A stretch of DNA of 64,000 bases, from contig NZ_CP046582.1 of assembly GCF_018141005.1 (NCBI RefSeq), forward strand, positions 1,426,001 to 1,490,000. The letters are read 5' to 3'. This document shows positions 50,421-57,848 of the stretch, piece by piece (the first letter of the stretch is position 1; each line of letters starts with the position of its first letter). A program made the translations under genes and the position numbers. The DNA is from Erwinia sp. E602. GTDB lineage: Bacteria > Pseudomonadota > Gammaproteobacteria > Enterobacterales > Enterobacteriaceae. Below the pieces are notes generated by a model that worked only from the letters and a program-made list of their open reading frames with translations, made no database searches and was not told the DNA's origin.

Positions 50421-50582
50421 ATGAAAACACTAAAGCGTGAAATTGAACGTAATAATTGTCAACTGACCGATGTCGATGTTGTGACCAAAAAGGCAGAACG
50501 AAAAGCACTTGTTGATGGCTTGCTGGATACGGTTTCGGGTGGCTGGGTTAATGCATTCGCAAACTGGCCTAAGCGGTTCTAA
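50421..50582 (+). CDS. xyeA: XyeA-type RiPP precursor peptide
   Basis: A 53-residue peptide with a good ribosome site (AGAGGAAATGAT before the ATG). The leader (residues 1-41) starts MKTLKREIERNNCQLTDVD and ends DTVSGG, a classic double-glycine site for C39 peptidases. The core (42-53) is WVNAFANWPKRF. It holds aromatic-X-Asn units W42-V-N44 and F46-A-N48 and a third aromatic-X-X unit W49-P-K51. The XYE family of precursors is modified by XyeB radical SAM enzymes into three-residue cyclophanes (aromatic ring carbon to beta carbon of the third residue). The gene is easily missed because of its size. The maturase follows 54 bases downstream. Confidence 0.88.
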   Translation: MKTLKREIERNNCQLTDVDVVTKKAERKALVDGLLDTVSGGWVNAFANWPKRF

Positions 50583-50592
50583 GCAGTATCAA

Positions 50593-50611
50593 TGGGGGGT
50601 AACACCCCCCA
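50593..50611 (+). promoter_or_regulatory. G/C hairpin between precursor and maturase genes
   Basis: TGGGGGGT-AAC-ACCCCCCA is a perfect 8-base-pair stem with a 3-base loop, starting 10 bases after the precursor stop and 26 bases before the maturase start. It lacks a full T-tract. It probably acts as a partial terminator or mRNA 3'-end stabiliser, giving more precursor than enzyme. Confidence 0.75.
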
Positions 50612-50636
50612 TTTACGTCTACCAAGGAGGATAGTC

Positions 50637-51827
50637 ATGGGCGCTAATAAAGAAAAAATAAAACATCTTGAAATAATACTTAAAATAAGTGAAAGATGTA
50701 ATATAAATTGTGACTATTGTTATGTTTTCAATATGGGGAACCAACTTGCCACTGAGAGTAATCCAGTAATATCCATGAGTAATATATTATCTTTGAGGGG
50801 TTTTTTTGAACGTTCTGTGAAAGAGTATGAAATAAATGTTTTACAGGTGGATTTTCATGGTGGCGAACCGTTAATGATAAAAAAGAGTCGCTTCGATGAA
50901 ATGTGTGAAATTCTGAAGGGTGGGAATTATTCCAATTCAAAACTTGAATTAGCACTGCAAACTAATGGTATTCTAATTGATGAAGAATGGATAGTGTTGT
51001 TTGAAAAACATAAAGTACACGTAAGCATATCTGTTGATGGACCTAAGCATATCAATGATCGCCATCGGCTAGACCGTAAAGGAAAAAGTACTTATGAGGG
51101 AACAATAAAAGGATTCAGATTACTTCAAGATGCGTGGGAATCAGGCAGAATACCAGGGGAGCCAGGAATACTTTCTGTAGCTAACGCTAAAGCCAACGGG
51201 GCCGAGATTTATCGACATTTTGTCGATGTACTAGATTGTAAACGTATAGATTTCCTTATTCCCGACGATCACCATAATGATGAAGTTGATAGTCAAGGAA
51301 TTGGAATGTTTCTTACTGAAGCGTTAGATGAATGGTTCTCAGATGGAAACTCTGGGGTGTTTGTTAGAATATTTAACACTTACCTTGGGACGATGCTTAA
51401 TCACCAATTTAGTAGAGTCCTCGGAATGAGTGCTAATGTAGAATCGGCCTATGCTTTTACAGTAACTTCTGATGGGATTATTCGTATAGATGATACTTTA
51501 CGCTCAACATCAGATAAAATATTTGATGCATTAGGTCACGTAGATGAAATGTCACTTTCTGATGTATTCGAACACAATAACTTTAAAGAATATATTTATT
51601 TAAACGCAGTATTACCTGCAGGTTGTCATGGTTGTCTATGGAGTAATATTTGTCATGGCGGGCGTTTAGTTAATAGGTTTTCTTTAGATGGGAGGTTTAA
51701 TAATAAAACAATATTTTGCAGTTCAATGAAAATATTTCTGAGTCGTGCAGTCGCTCATCTACTAGCAAGTGGTATCGAAGAGGAAACAATAATAAAAAAT
51801 ATTGAAAAAAAAGAGATTAGTGTATGA
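50637..51827 (+). CDS. xyeB: XyeB-type radical SAM/SPASM cyclophane maturase
   Basis: A 396-residue radical SAM enzyme expected to crosslink the precursor core. The [4Fe-4S]-SAM cluster motif CNINCDYC gives Cys 21, 25 and 28 (CX3CX2C). FHGGEPLMI and SISVDGPKHINDRHR are usual for peptide maturases. The C-terminal SPASM-like Cys residues are C330, C333, C339 (CHGCLWSNICHGGR) and C361. I chose the ATG at 50637, with AGGAGG six bases before it; an in-frame ATG at 50592 lies inside the hairpin. It is strongly AT-rich compared with the backbone. The stop overlaps the next start (ATGA). Confidence 0.9.
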   Translation: MGANKEKIKHLEIILKISERCNINCDYCYVFNMGNQLATESNPVISMSNILSLRGFFERSVKEYEINVLQVDFHGGEPLMIKKSRFDEMCEILKGGNYSNSKLELALQTNGILIDEEWIVLFEKHKVHVSISVDGPKHINDRHRLDRKGKSTYEGTIKGFRLLQDAWESGRIPGEPGILSVANAKANGAEIYRHFVDVLDCKRIDFLIPDDHHNDEVDSQGIGMFLTEALDEWFSDGNSGVFVRIFNTYLGTMLNHQFSRVLGMSANVESAYAFTVTSDGIIRIDDTLRSTSDKIFDALGHVDEMSLSDVFEHNNFKEYIYLNAVLPAGCHGCLWSNICHGGRLVNRFSLDGRFNNKTIFCSSMKIFLSRAVAHLLASGIEEETIIKNIEKKEISV

Positions 51828-52711
51828 AAAAAAATAGATCTATTTCACTCGGCATTTTAAAGACAACTCTAACATTGCTTTCTTTTTCTTGTTGTGCTAA
51901 TGGTGCTAATTCCATTAATCTTGATCTGACTTTTGATGAATATAAAACCCCGCACGCAGTGTTTTTAATTAACGGACATGATGTTGATGCTATGATTGAT
52001 ACAGGTTCAACTTTAGGTTTCCATTTGAAGGAATCTGAAATGAAAAATTTAAAAGGATTGAAGAGGATTAAGGATTATCTAAGTACCGATGGAAGCGGCC
52101 GGATTCAAAAAAATACTCAATATTTGGCGAAGAGGATTAATTTAAGTGGGTTGATTTTTGATGATGTCATGATTACTCCCTTTAAACCTTGGGGATTGAT
52201 GGTTTCAGGTAAAGGTGCTCTTCCAAAGAGCTCAGTGATTGGGCTTGGCGCTTTTAAAGAAAAAATTATCACTCTGGACTATGCATCAAAGTCTTTAATA
52301 ATTTCTAAAAATATAAAGCTTGATGAGTTAAAGGAAAGCTACAAAGAATATAGCTTTAATTTGACCAGTGATGGTTTGTTATTCGAGGTGAAACATGCGG
52401 GTAATACATATCATATGATTTTAGACACCGGAGCCACTGTGTCAGTAATATGGGAGGAAAGGTTGAAAGACTACCAGTTGGTTAGTTGTTTAACAGTGGA
52501 TCCGGAAATGAACAATAATGATTGCACTGCAACACAGCTCACAATTAGTTCAAAAAAAGGGAGTTCTATAATGTTTGGTGCAGTCATAGTTTCTGGGGAT
52601 TTCAAACATATGGATAAAATTGATGGTTTGATAGGAAATAACCTGCTAAAAAATAGATCAATAATTATTGATTTCAAAAATAAAAAAGTTTTTATAAATG
52701 AAAAGGAATAA
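51824..52711 (+). CDS. Secreted aspartic protease with two DTG motifs, RiPP-associated
   Basis: A 295-residue protein translationally coupled to the maturase. The N-terminus MKKNRSISLGILKTTLTLLSFSCCANGA looks like a signal peptide (possibly a weak lipobox at the Cys pair), so it is probably periplasmic. It has two retropepsin/pepsin-like catalytic motifs, MIDTGSTLGF (Asp 59) and MILDTGATVSVIW (Asp 201), each with a later hydrophobic-Gly stretch (SSVIGLGAF, DGLIGNNLL). This suggests two lobes in one chain instead of a homodimer. A role in maturing, trimming or degrading the exported peptide is likely but not shown. It is AT-rich like the maturase. Confidence 0.85.
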   Translation: MKKNRSISLGILKTTLTLLSFSCCANGANSINLDLTFDEYKTPHAVFLINGHDVDAMIDTGSTLGFHLKESEMKNLKGLKRIKDYLSTDGSGRIQKNTQYLAKRINLSGLIFDDVMITPFKPWGLMVSGKGALPKSSVIGLGAFKEKIITLDYASKSLIISKNIKLDELKESYKEYSFNLTSDGLLFEVKHAGNTYHMILDTGATVSVIWEERLKDYQLVSCLTVDPEMNNNDCTATQLTISSKKGSSIMFGAVIVSGDFKHMDKIDGLIGNNLLKNRSIIIDFKNKKVFINEKE

Positions 52712-53017
52712 TAAAAAATCCATTTTACGCATCGAGGTGCTAAAGTTAAAGAAAGGTATATGTTGGGAGGTCGTTCATGTTTGTAAATGTTTTTTAGAAA
52801 GTCGAATGGATTATTCAGGTTTAAATGTAACCCAGTAAGCATCTCATCGTTTGATGATGCATCTGGTGGTGAAAAAAATTCCGTATGGGTAGTTAATTGC
52901 TTGCTCAATTTTAATGTTTATCTGAATTTTTATGGTGTATTCGATGTGAATTTATGCGAGGGAGTCAAGTGATATTAAATTTTACTGAAAGTATGTTGTA
53001 TCTCAGTCACTAATACT
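52712..53017. other. Interval between protease and exporter genes
   Basis: 306 bases that break an otherwise tight operon. They hold no gene that I can support. A GGGAGG site is followed by a six-codon frame (MFVNVF, 52777-52797), and another frame (52787-52972) reads ...SGGEKNSVWVVN... without a ribosome site. DNA before this interval is markedly more AT-rich than after it. Confidence 0.6.
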
Positions 53018-54235
53018 ATGTCTAAAGATAATTCTATTTTTCGCTCCGAGGCGACACAATATAAAAATAATGCGTGGCTTGGTGATTTCACCGTGTCAGC
53101 TCCATCAGTGCTACCAATCGCTCTGTGGTGCGCCGTTATTGTTTTTCTGGTGACTACCCTCCTTTTATTTACCACCTATGCACAGAGGGTGCCTGTTAGT
53201 GGTCGGGTGATATATGAACCTGCCGCTGCTGAGGCGGTATTTATTCAGGATGGAGTAATAGTCCGTATCAAGGTACGTCAGGGGGAAAGAGTAAAAAAAG
53301 GGGACATAATCGCAACACTTTCGCGCGATGTAACCTATGTCGGAGGTGGTATGAATCAGGCTCTGCAGGATGCAGCACAGCGCCAAATAGCTGGATTGCA
53401 AAAGCGAGAGGTGGAACGGCGCAAAGAAGGAAGTGAAGAACGTCAACGTTTAGGTGAGAAAATCCACACTAAAGAAGTTGAGATTTCAGCGATCCGGACC
53501 GCAGTTGCTGCCGAATTAGAACATAGTGTCAGTCTGAAAAAACGGATGGCATTTTACCAACAGTTGCTTCGAAAAGGTGTCACTACAGTACAGGAAAAAA
53601 TTGAGCGTGAAAATGAATATCATATTTCCGTAGCTCAACTGAATATGTATCGGATTAACATCGCACGCGCACAGGGGGAACGGCTTCAGTTAGTGGACGA
53701 GTTAGCCCGTTCAGGGTCACAGGAAAAACAGTCCCTCACAGAGATACAACAGCAGAAAGTCACCCTGCAACAGCAGGTGATTAATGCATCTGCAGTGGTG
53801 GAATCCCGTCTTGTGGCCCCACTTAATGGTGTCATCGCCTCTATGAGTATACTCGAAGGTCAGAGAGTGACAGCGGGCGCGATTGCCGCAGTTGTGGTAC
53901 CTGAGAACGCGCGTCCGTTTGTTGAAATGTGGATTCCACCGTCTGCGCTGCAGGAAGTGAAAACAGGGCAGCATGTTCTGATGCGGGTTGCATCACTACC
54001 CTGGGAATGGTTTGGGAAAGTTCCCGGCACTGTTGCGGCTATAAGTGCGAGCCCTGAGGCGCTTACCGGCAATAATCGTCGTTTTCGAGTGCTGATTGTT
54101 CCAGATGCCGGTACGCGCATTCTCCCTGCTGGCGTAGAAGTTGAGGCAGATATATTGACCACGCATCGGCGCATCTGGGAATGGATTTTTTCTCCAGTGA
54201 AACAGAGTATTAACCGCATTACGGTTGAGAGTTGA
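53018..54235 (+). CDS. HlyD-family membrane fusion protein of the peptide exporter
   Basis: A 405-residue periplasmic adaptor for a type 1-like peptide exporter. A short cytosolic part is followed by one membrane segment (about residues 31-53, VLPIALWCAVIVFLVTTLLLF). The lipoyl-type half motifs are GVIVRIKVRQGERVKKGDIIATL and RLVAPLNGVIASMSILEGQRV, flanking a coiled hairpin (about 115-270). A beta-barrel region follows (FVEMWIPPSALQEVKTGQHVLMRV). It resembles CvaA-type adaptors. The start has no strong ribosome site. It is followed after three bases by the ABC transporter. TolC would complete the channel. Confidence 0.9.
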   Translation: MSKDNSIFRSEATQYKNNAWLGDFTVSAPSVLPIALWCAVIVFLVTTLLLFTTYAQRVPVSGRVIYEPAAAEAVFIQDGVIVRIKVRQGERVKKGDIIATLSRDVTYVGGGMNQALQDAAQRQIAGLQKREVERRKEGSEERQRLGEKIHTKEVEISAIRTAVAAELEHSVSLKKRMAFYQQLLRKGVTTVQEKIERENEYHISVAQLNMYRINIARAQGERLQLVDELARSGSQEKQSLTEIQQQKVTLQQQVINASAVVESRLVAPLNGVIASMSILEGQRVTAGAIAAVVVPENARPFVEMWIPPSALQEVKTGQHVLMRVASLPWEWFGKVPGTVAAISASPEALTGNNRRFRVLIVPDAGTRILPAGVEVEADILTTHRRIWEWIFSPVKQSINRITVES

Positions 54236-54238
54236 TAA

Positions 54239-56314
54239 ATGTTTTTTTTCTTGCAAAAAACACCGCTGATTTTACAGTCAGAAACAAATGAGTGCGGGCT
54301 GGCATGTTTGGCTATGATTACGGGCTATTTCGGCAAACACGTAGATCTCGCATCTGCACGTACCCTCCATGGAACAACCAGCCACGGAATGACACTGCGC
54401 GAAATTATCACTGCATTTGAGCAGGTGGGGATGACGGCTCGCGCTTCAAGAGTAGAGCTTGACGAACTTCGCTCGCTCAGCCGTCCGGTCATTCTTCACT
54501 GGTCATTCAATCACTTTGTGGTTTTAGTGAAAGTGACGTATCGGGGGGCGGTTATTCATGATCCTGCTATTGGTCGTCGCAGTATCTCATTGCGTGAATT
54601 ATCGGACAAATTTACTGGTATCATAATGGAAGCATGGCCAGCGGAAACATTCGACAAAAAACCGTTGAAAATGAATGTGACTGTATCTGACCTTTTCCGT
54701 GGAGTTAGGGGGCTGACGCGTATTTTTTCCGGTGTTCTCGTGCTTTCTGCTCTGGTGGAGCTGCTTTCTGTTGCAGTGCCCGCTGCGTCACAATTTACTA
54801 TTGATACTCTTGTTCGGTCATCGGATCGTGAAGGGATATTTTTTGTCGGGATCGTAGTTATTGCTGCGCTTTTGATTAAGTCCGCTTTTTCCGTGGTGCG
54901 CGCCTGGATATTAATGAACCTTCGTTATATGCTTGGTGTGAAGTGGGCTGAAATGTTCTTTAACAGACTTATACAGCTCACTCTGCCTTTTTTTGAAAAA
55001 CGGCATACTGGTGATATAGCCTCCCGTTTCCAGTCACTGACCGCCATCCAGGAAGCTTTTACGGCTGATATGGTAGCCTCCTTACTTGATGCGATTGTGA
55101 TCTTCATTTCAATTGCTATCATTCTTACCTATTCACCTCTCCTGGCTATTGGTCCGTTAGTTGCTGCTGCAGGATATGCCGCCCTGAAAGCAGTCCTGTT
55201 CTCTATATACCGAACCCGTAAAATTGAACATATCGCTTTTGAAGCGGTTCAGTCATCCCATTTTCTTGAGACCGTGAGAGCTATCAGTGCTATCAAAATG
55301 CTTAACCTGACACCCGTTCGTCGACATGAGTGGGTAAATCACGTCGTCAATAGCACACATGCAGGAAACCAGCTATTTAAACTTGACCTTATGACCAACA
55401 CAGCGGCCGTACTTCTGATCGGCTTCTCGGGGATCTACGTGCTTAGCATGGGCGCCTTAGGATTTGATAAAGGGATAACTACTGGTGCATTATTGGCAGT
55501 GATGCTGTATGCCGACATGGTGATAACTCGCACCGTGAAACTGGTCAACGCAGTTTCTGACTTCTGCCTGGTATCCATGCACAGTCAGCGCCTCACTGAT
55601 ATTGCTGTTTCACCCGTAGAAAAAATTGAGGAAGAAAGATCCCCGGCGCAGTTGAATGGACATGTTGTGATGCGGAATTTATCGTTCCGTCATTCGCCAA
55701 CCGAATCTAATATATTTGAAAATATAAATATCGAGGTGATGCCCGGTGAAAGCGTAGCCATCATTGGTCCCTCTGGGTGTGGTAAGTCAACGTTTCTGCA
55801 TGTGCTTGCAGGGCTGTATGAACCCACAAATGGTGATATTTTTATTAACGGGGTGAGTATGTCCAGTATCGGAAAAAGAGCTATCAGGGAACATGTCGCA
55901 TTTGTCATGCAGGACGACAAATTGTTAGCGGGCACCCTACAGAAAAATATCACCGGATTTTCAGAGTCTCCGGATTTGGAGCGCATGGCTGAATGCGCCA
56001 GTTATGCAGCAATTGACGAAGAAATAAGTACGTTTCCACTGGGTTATGAATCGATGCTTGGGGATATTGGTAGTACCCTTTCAGGTGGGCAACGGCAACG
56101 TATTTCTATCGCCAGGGCGCTGTACCGACAACCCGGAGTTTTGCTGCTTGATGAGGCAACAAGTGACCTTGATATTGACAACGAGCAAAAAATTACCCGT
56201 TCTATTAGTCGTCTGCCAATAACCCGTATTTTTGTTGCTCATCGGCCCGAAATGATTAAGTCAGCAGACAAAGTCTTTAACCTTCAGCTTAATGCATGGG
56301 TCGAGAAGAAGTGA
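54239..56314 (+). CDS. Peptidase-containing ABC exporter (C39, double-glycine cleaving)
   Basis: A 691-residue PCAT transporter. The N-terminal C39 peptidase has an intact catalytic set: Gln 13, Cys 19 (QSETNECGLAC), His 92 (WSFNHFVVL) and Asp 108 (HDPAIGRR). Six hydrophobic segments follow (about 160-430). The ATPase has Walker A GPSGCGKST (510-518), signature LSGGQRQR (614-621), Walker B VLLLDEAT and the switch His in FVAHRPEM. It should cut the precursor after its Gly-Gly and export the core. Similar to CvaB. Its base composition is less AT-rich than that of the maturase. Confidence 0.92.
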   Translation: MFFFLQKTPLILQSETNECGLACLAMITGYFGKHVDLASARTLHGTTSHGMTLREIITAFEQVGMTARASRVELDELRSLSRPVILHWSFNHFVVLVKVTYRGAVIHDPAIGRRSISLRELSDKFTGIIMEAWPAETFDKKPLKMNVTVSDLFRGVRGLTRIFSGVLVLSALVELLSVAVPAASQFTIDTLVRSSDREGIFFVGIVVIAALLIKSAFSVVRAWILMNLRYMLGVKWAEMFFNRLIQLTLPFFEKRHTGDIASRFQSLTAIQEAFTADMVASLLDAIVIFISIAIILTYSPLLAIGPLVAAAGYAALKAVLFSIYRTRKIEHIAFEAVQSSHFLETVRAISAIKMLNLTPVRRHEWVNHVVNSTHAGNQLFKLDLMTNTAAVLLIGFSGIYVLSMGALGFDKGITTGALLAVMLYADMVITRTVKLVNAVSDFCLVSMHSQRLTDIAVSPVEKIEEERSPAQLNGHVVMRNLSFRHSPTESNIFENINIEVMPGESVAIIGPSGCGKSTFLHVLAGLYEPTNGDIFINGVSMSSIGKRAIREHVAFVMQDDKLLAGTLQKNITGFSESPDLERMAECASYAAIDEEISTFPLGYESMLGDIGSTLSGGQRQRISIARALYRQPGVLLLDEATSDLDIDNEQKITRSISRLPITRIFVAHRPEMIKSADKVFNLQLNAWVEKK

Positions 56315-56427
56315 TAAGTCGTTCGCCCATATCATCGGCAACTCAGGACGTGTCAATTGATTAATGAAAGCTGACCAGATTTTACGGGCCAGTTTTCTGG
56401 CTTTCTTCCGAAATACCGTGTTTAACC

Positions 56428-56826
56428 TTAAAGGCAGACCGGGTCAATCAGGTCATCAAACAACGTTCTGTCACTGGAAACGTGTGATTCCGGGCAGAGA
56501 AACAGAAAGCTCAGATCGGTGATCGCCCGCATCTGGTGGGCGGTGCTGGGATAGATGCAGAACACTGACCCTGCTTTTACCGGATTGACACGTTTTTTGT
56601 GCAGCTGCTGCCCTTTCACGTCGGCTGTCCAGATTTCGCCCTCGCCAGACAGCACGATGTACCACTCTTCACCCACCGTGTGGCTGTGGCAGCCGATACG
56701 ATGACCGCGCTTGATCTCTGAGCCACAGGCGTTGATGCCCTGCTTAGAAATCAGCCGCGATATCGCGATATTAACGGCGGGATCGGTTTTGGCGTTAAGT
56801 GTGGTAAATTCGGCAATATCAATCAT
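56428..56826 (-). CDS. Cupin-domain protein
   Basis: A 132-residue single-domain cupin. Motif 1 is GCHSHTVGEEWYIVLSGEGEIW (His, His and Glu metal ligands) and motif 2 is PVKAGSVFCIYPSTAHQMRAI (with His). The metal site thus looks complete. The fold suits small dioxygenases, isomerases or sensors; the substrate is unknown. An AAGGAA site precedes the ATG. It converges on the exporter gene from the other strand, and its composition is closer to the backbone, so it is probably not part of the RiPP operon. Confidence 0.82.
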   Translation of the reverse strand: MIDIAEFTTLNAKTDPAVNIAISRLISKQGINACGSEIKRGHRIGCHSHTVGEEWYIVLSGEGEIWTADVKGQQLHKKRVNPVKAGSVFCIYPSTAHQMRAITDLSFLFLCPESHVSSDRTLFDDLIDPVCL

Positions 56827-56887
56827 CAGACTATTCCTTGTGAACGTGCAGTGCCAATTTATCCTGGTGGATTGCGTGATCCAGTAA

Positions 56888-57160
56888 TTAGCGCTCAGTG
56901 CTTTGACCAGACCTGTGTAATATCACCCGCCTGTTTAGCCTTATCATCTCACCGGTGTCAGCATTCCAGGCAAATACCTCGCCATGCTCTGGCTCTGTCG
57001 TAGCCGATCGTGGCGTAATAACCTCAATAACCGGATCGTCGGAAGAAACCGTTCGGGTTCTGCCTTCTTCAATGGCGCGGATTAGCCTGGCGGCACGTTC
57101 CTGCTGGCGAACCCGGTATTGTTCATAATGGGTCATAGAATCTGGGTGTTCGTAAGACAT
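56888..57160 (-). CDS. Unknown small protein, second gene of an overlapping pair
   Basis: A 90-residue charged protein, MSYEHPDSMTHYEQYRVRQQERAARLIRAIEEGRTRTV... . AGGGAGAG lies three bases before the ATG at 57160. I do not recognise a family. The N-terminal third is predicted helical by eye (RQQERAARLIRAIEE); the rest is polar with EVFAWNADTGEMIRLNRRVIL. Its start lies inside the end of the upstream gene (38-base overlap), an arrangement common in toxin-antitoxin and other two-gene modules. Confidence 0.6.
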   Translation of the reverse strand: MSYEHPDSMTHYEQYRVRQQERAARLIRAIEEGRTRTVSSDDPVIEVITPRSATTEPEHGEVFAWNADTGEMIRLNRRVILHRSGQSTER

Positions 57161-57599
57161 TTGCTCTCCCTGATGGGTCAAGTCCCACTTCAATGGTATA
57201 TCCTGTCAGTCTTTTCCTGGAAATAAACCGGCAATACAGGTTCATGAGTTTATGGTCGGCTGGGGAAAAAGTGTAAAGACCGACATTAAATTGAGTATAG
57301 TGATCAAAAATTACTCTTTCAACGCATTTCATTACACGTGTACCGCTACCGGGTGGAAGCAGTGCAACTCTTTTGAAAGGCGTGTGATTTAACCTGTTAC
57401 TCTTGGTGTCGAAATTTACATCATAGTGATGCGCATACGTGGGTAATAGCAATTCTGCTGGTAGAAGTGCGGCGCAATCATAAGAATTTTCTTTAGTTAT
57501 CTCTGTAAAAAATACCTCATAGTGAATATCGCAGACGCTGAATCTCGCTACTTGCTCCCTGGGTAAGCCGAACGCTGATAACTCGTCAAAGTATGTCAT
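57123..57599 (-). CDS. Unknown protein, first gene of an overlapping pair
   Basis: A 158-residue soluble-looking protein beginning MTYFDELSAFGLPREQVARFSVCDIHYEVFFTE, with aromatic- and His-rich stretches (LPTYAHHYDVNFDTKSNRLNHTPFKRVALLPPGSGTRVMK). I recognise no family or catalytic motif. GGAGG lies 12 bases before the start, farther than usual. It is moderately AT-rich, like the island. It overlaps the next gene by 38 bases, so the two are probably made together. Confidence 0.6.
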   Translation of the reverse strand: MTYFDELSAFGLPREQVARFSVCDIHYEVFFTEITKENSYDCAALLPAELLLPTYAHHYDVNFDTKSNRLNHTPFKRVALLPPGSGTRVMKCVERVIFDHYTQFNVGLYTFSPADHKLMNLYCRFISRKRLTGYTIEVGLDPSGRANVLRTPRFYDPL

Positions 57600-57784
57600 A
57601 TCGCTTCTTATTCCTCCCTGTTAGTTATGTAGTTATGATGCGAAGGGGTATATAAGAACAATACGTTTTAACTTGCTGAAAATCACTGAAACGTCTGAAT
57701 TACGCCTGAAGCAGCTTCACAATATAAGAAACTAATTTTCGTTTAACGTGCGATGGAGCCTGCGCAGAGAGGGGATGCAGCCAT

Positions 57785-57820
57785 AAAAAAAGGGCCTGTG
57801 GCAAGCCACAAACCCTTTTT
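57785..57820 (-). terminator. Terminator of ackA-pta
   Basis: On the minus strand, AAGGGTTTGTGGC-TT-GCCACAGGCCCTT forms a hairpin (with a two-base internal mismatch) followed by a T-run, 28 bases after the pta stop. Confidence 0.9.
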
Positions 57821-57848
57821 CAGCAGCGGCGCTTAACGCCGCGAGAAC

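Noticed and set aside
52787..52972. 61-codon frame with SGG and VWVVN as a second RiPP precursor
   Set aside because: No ribosome site, no similarity of its leader to the real precursor, and the aromatic units do not follow the core pattern closely. It is kept only as a weak point in the findings.
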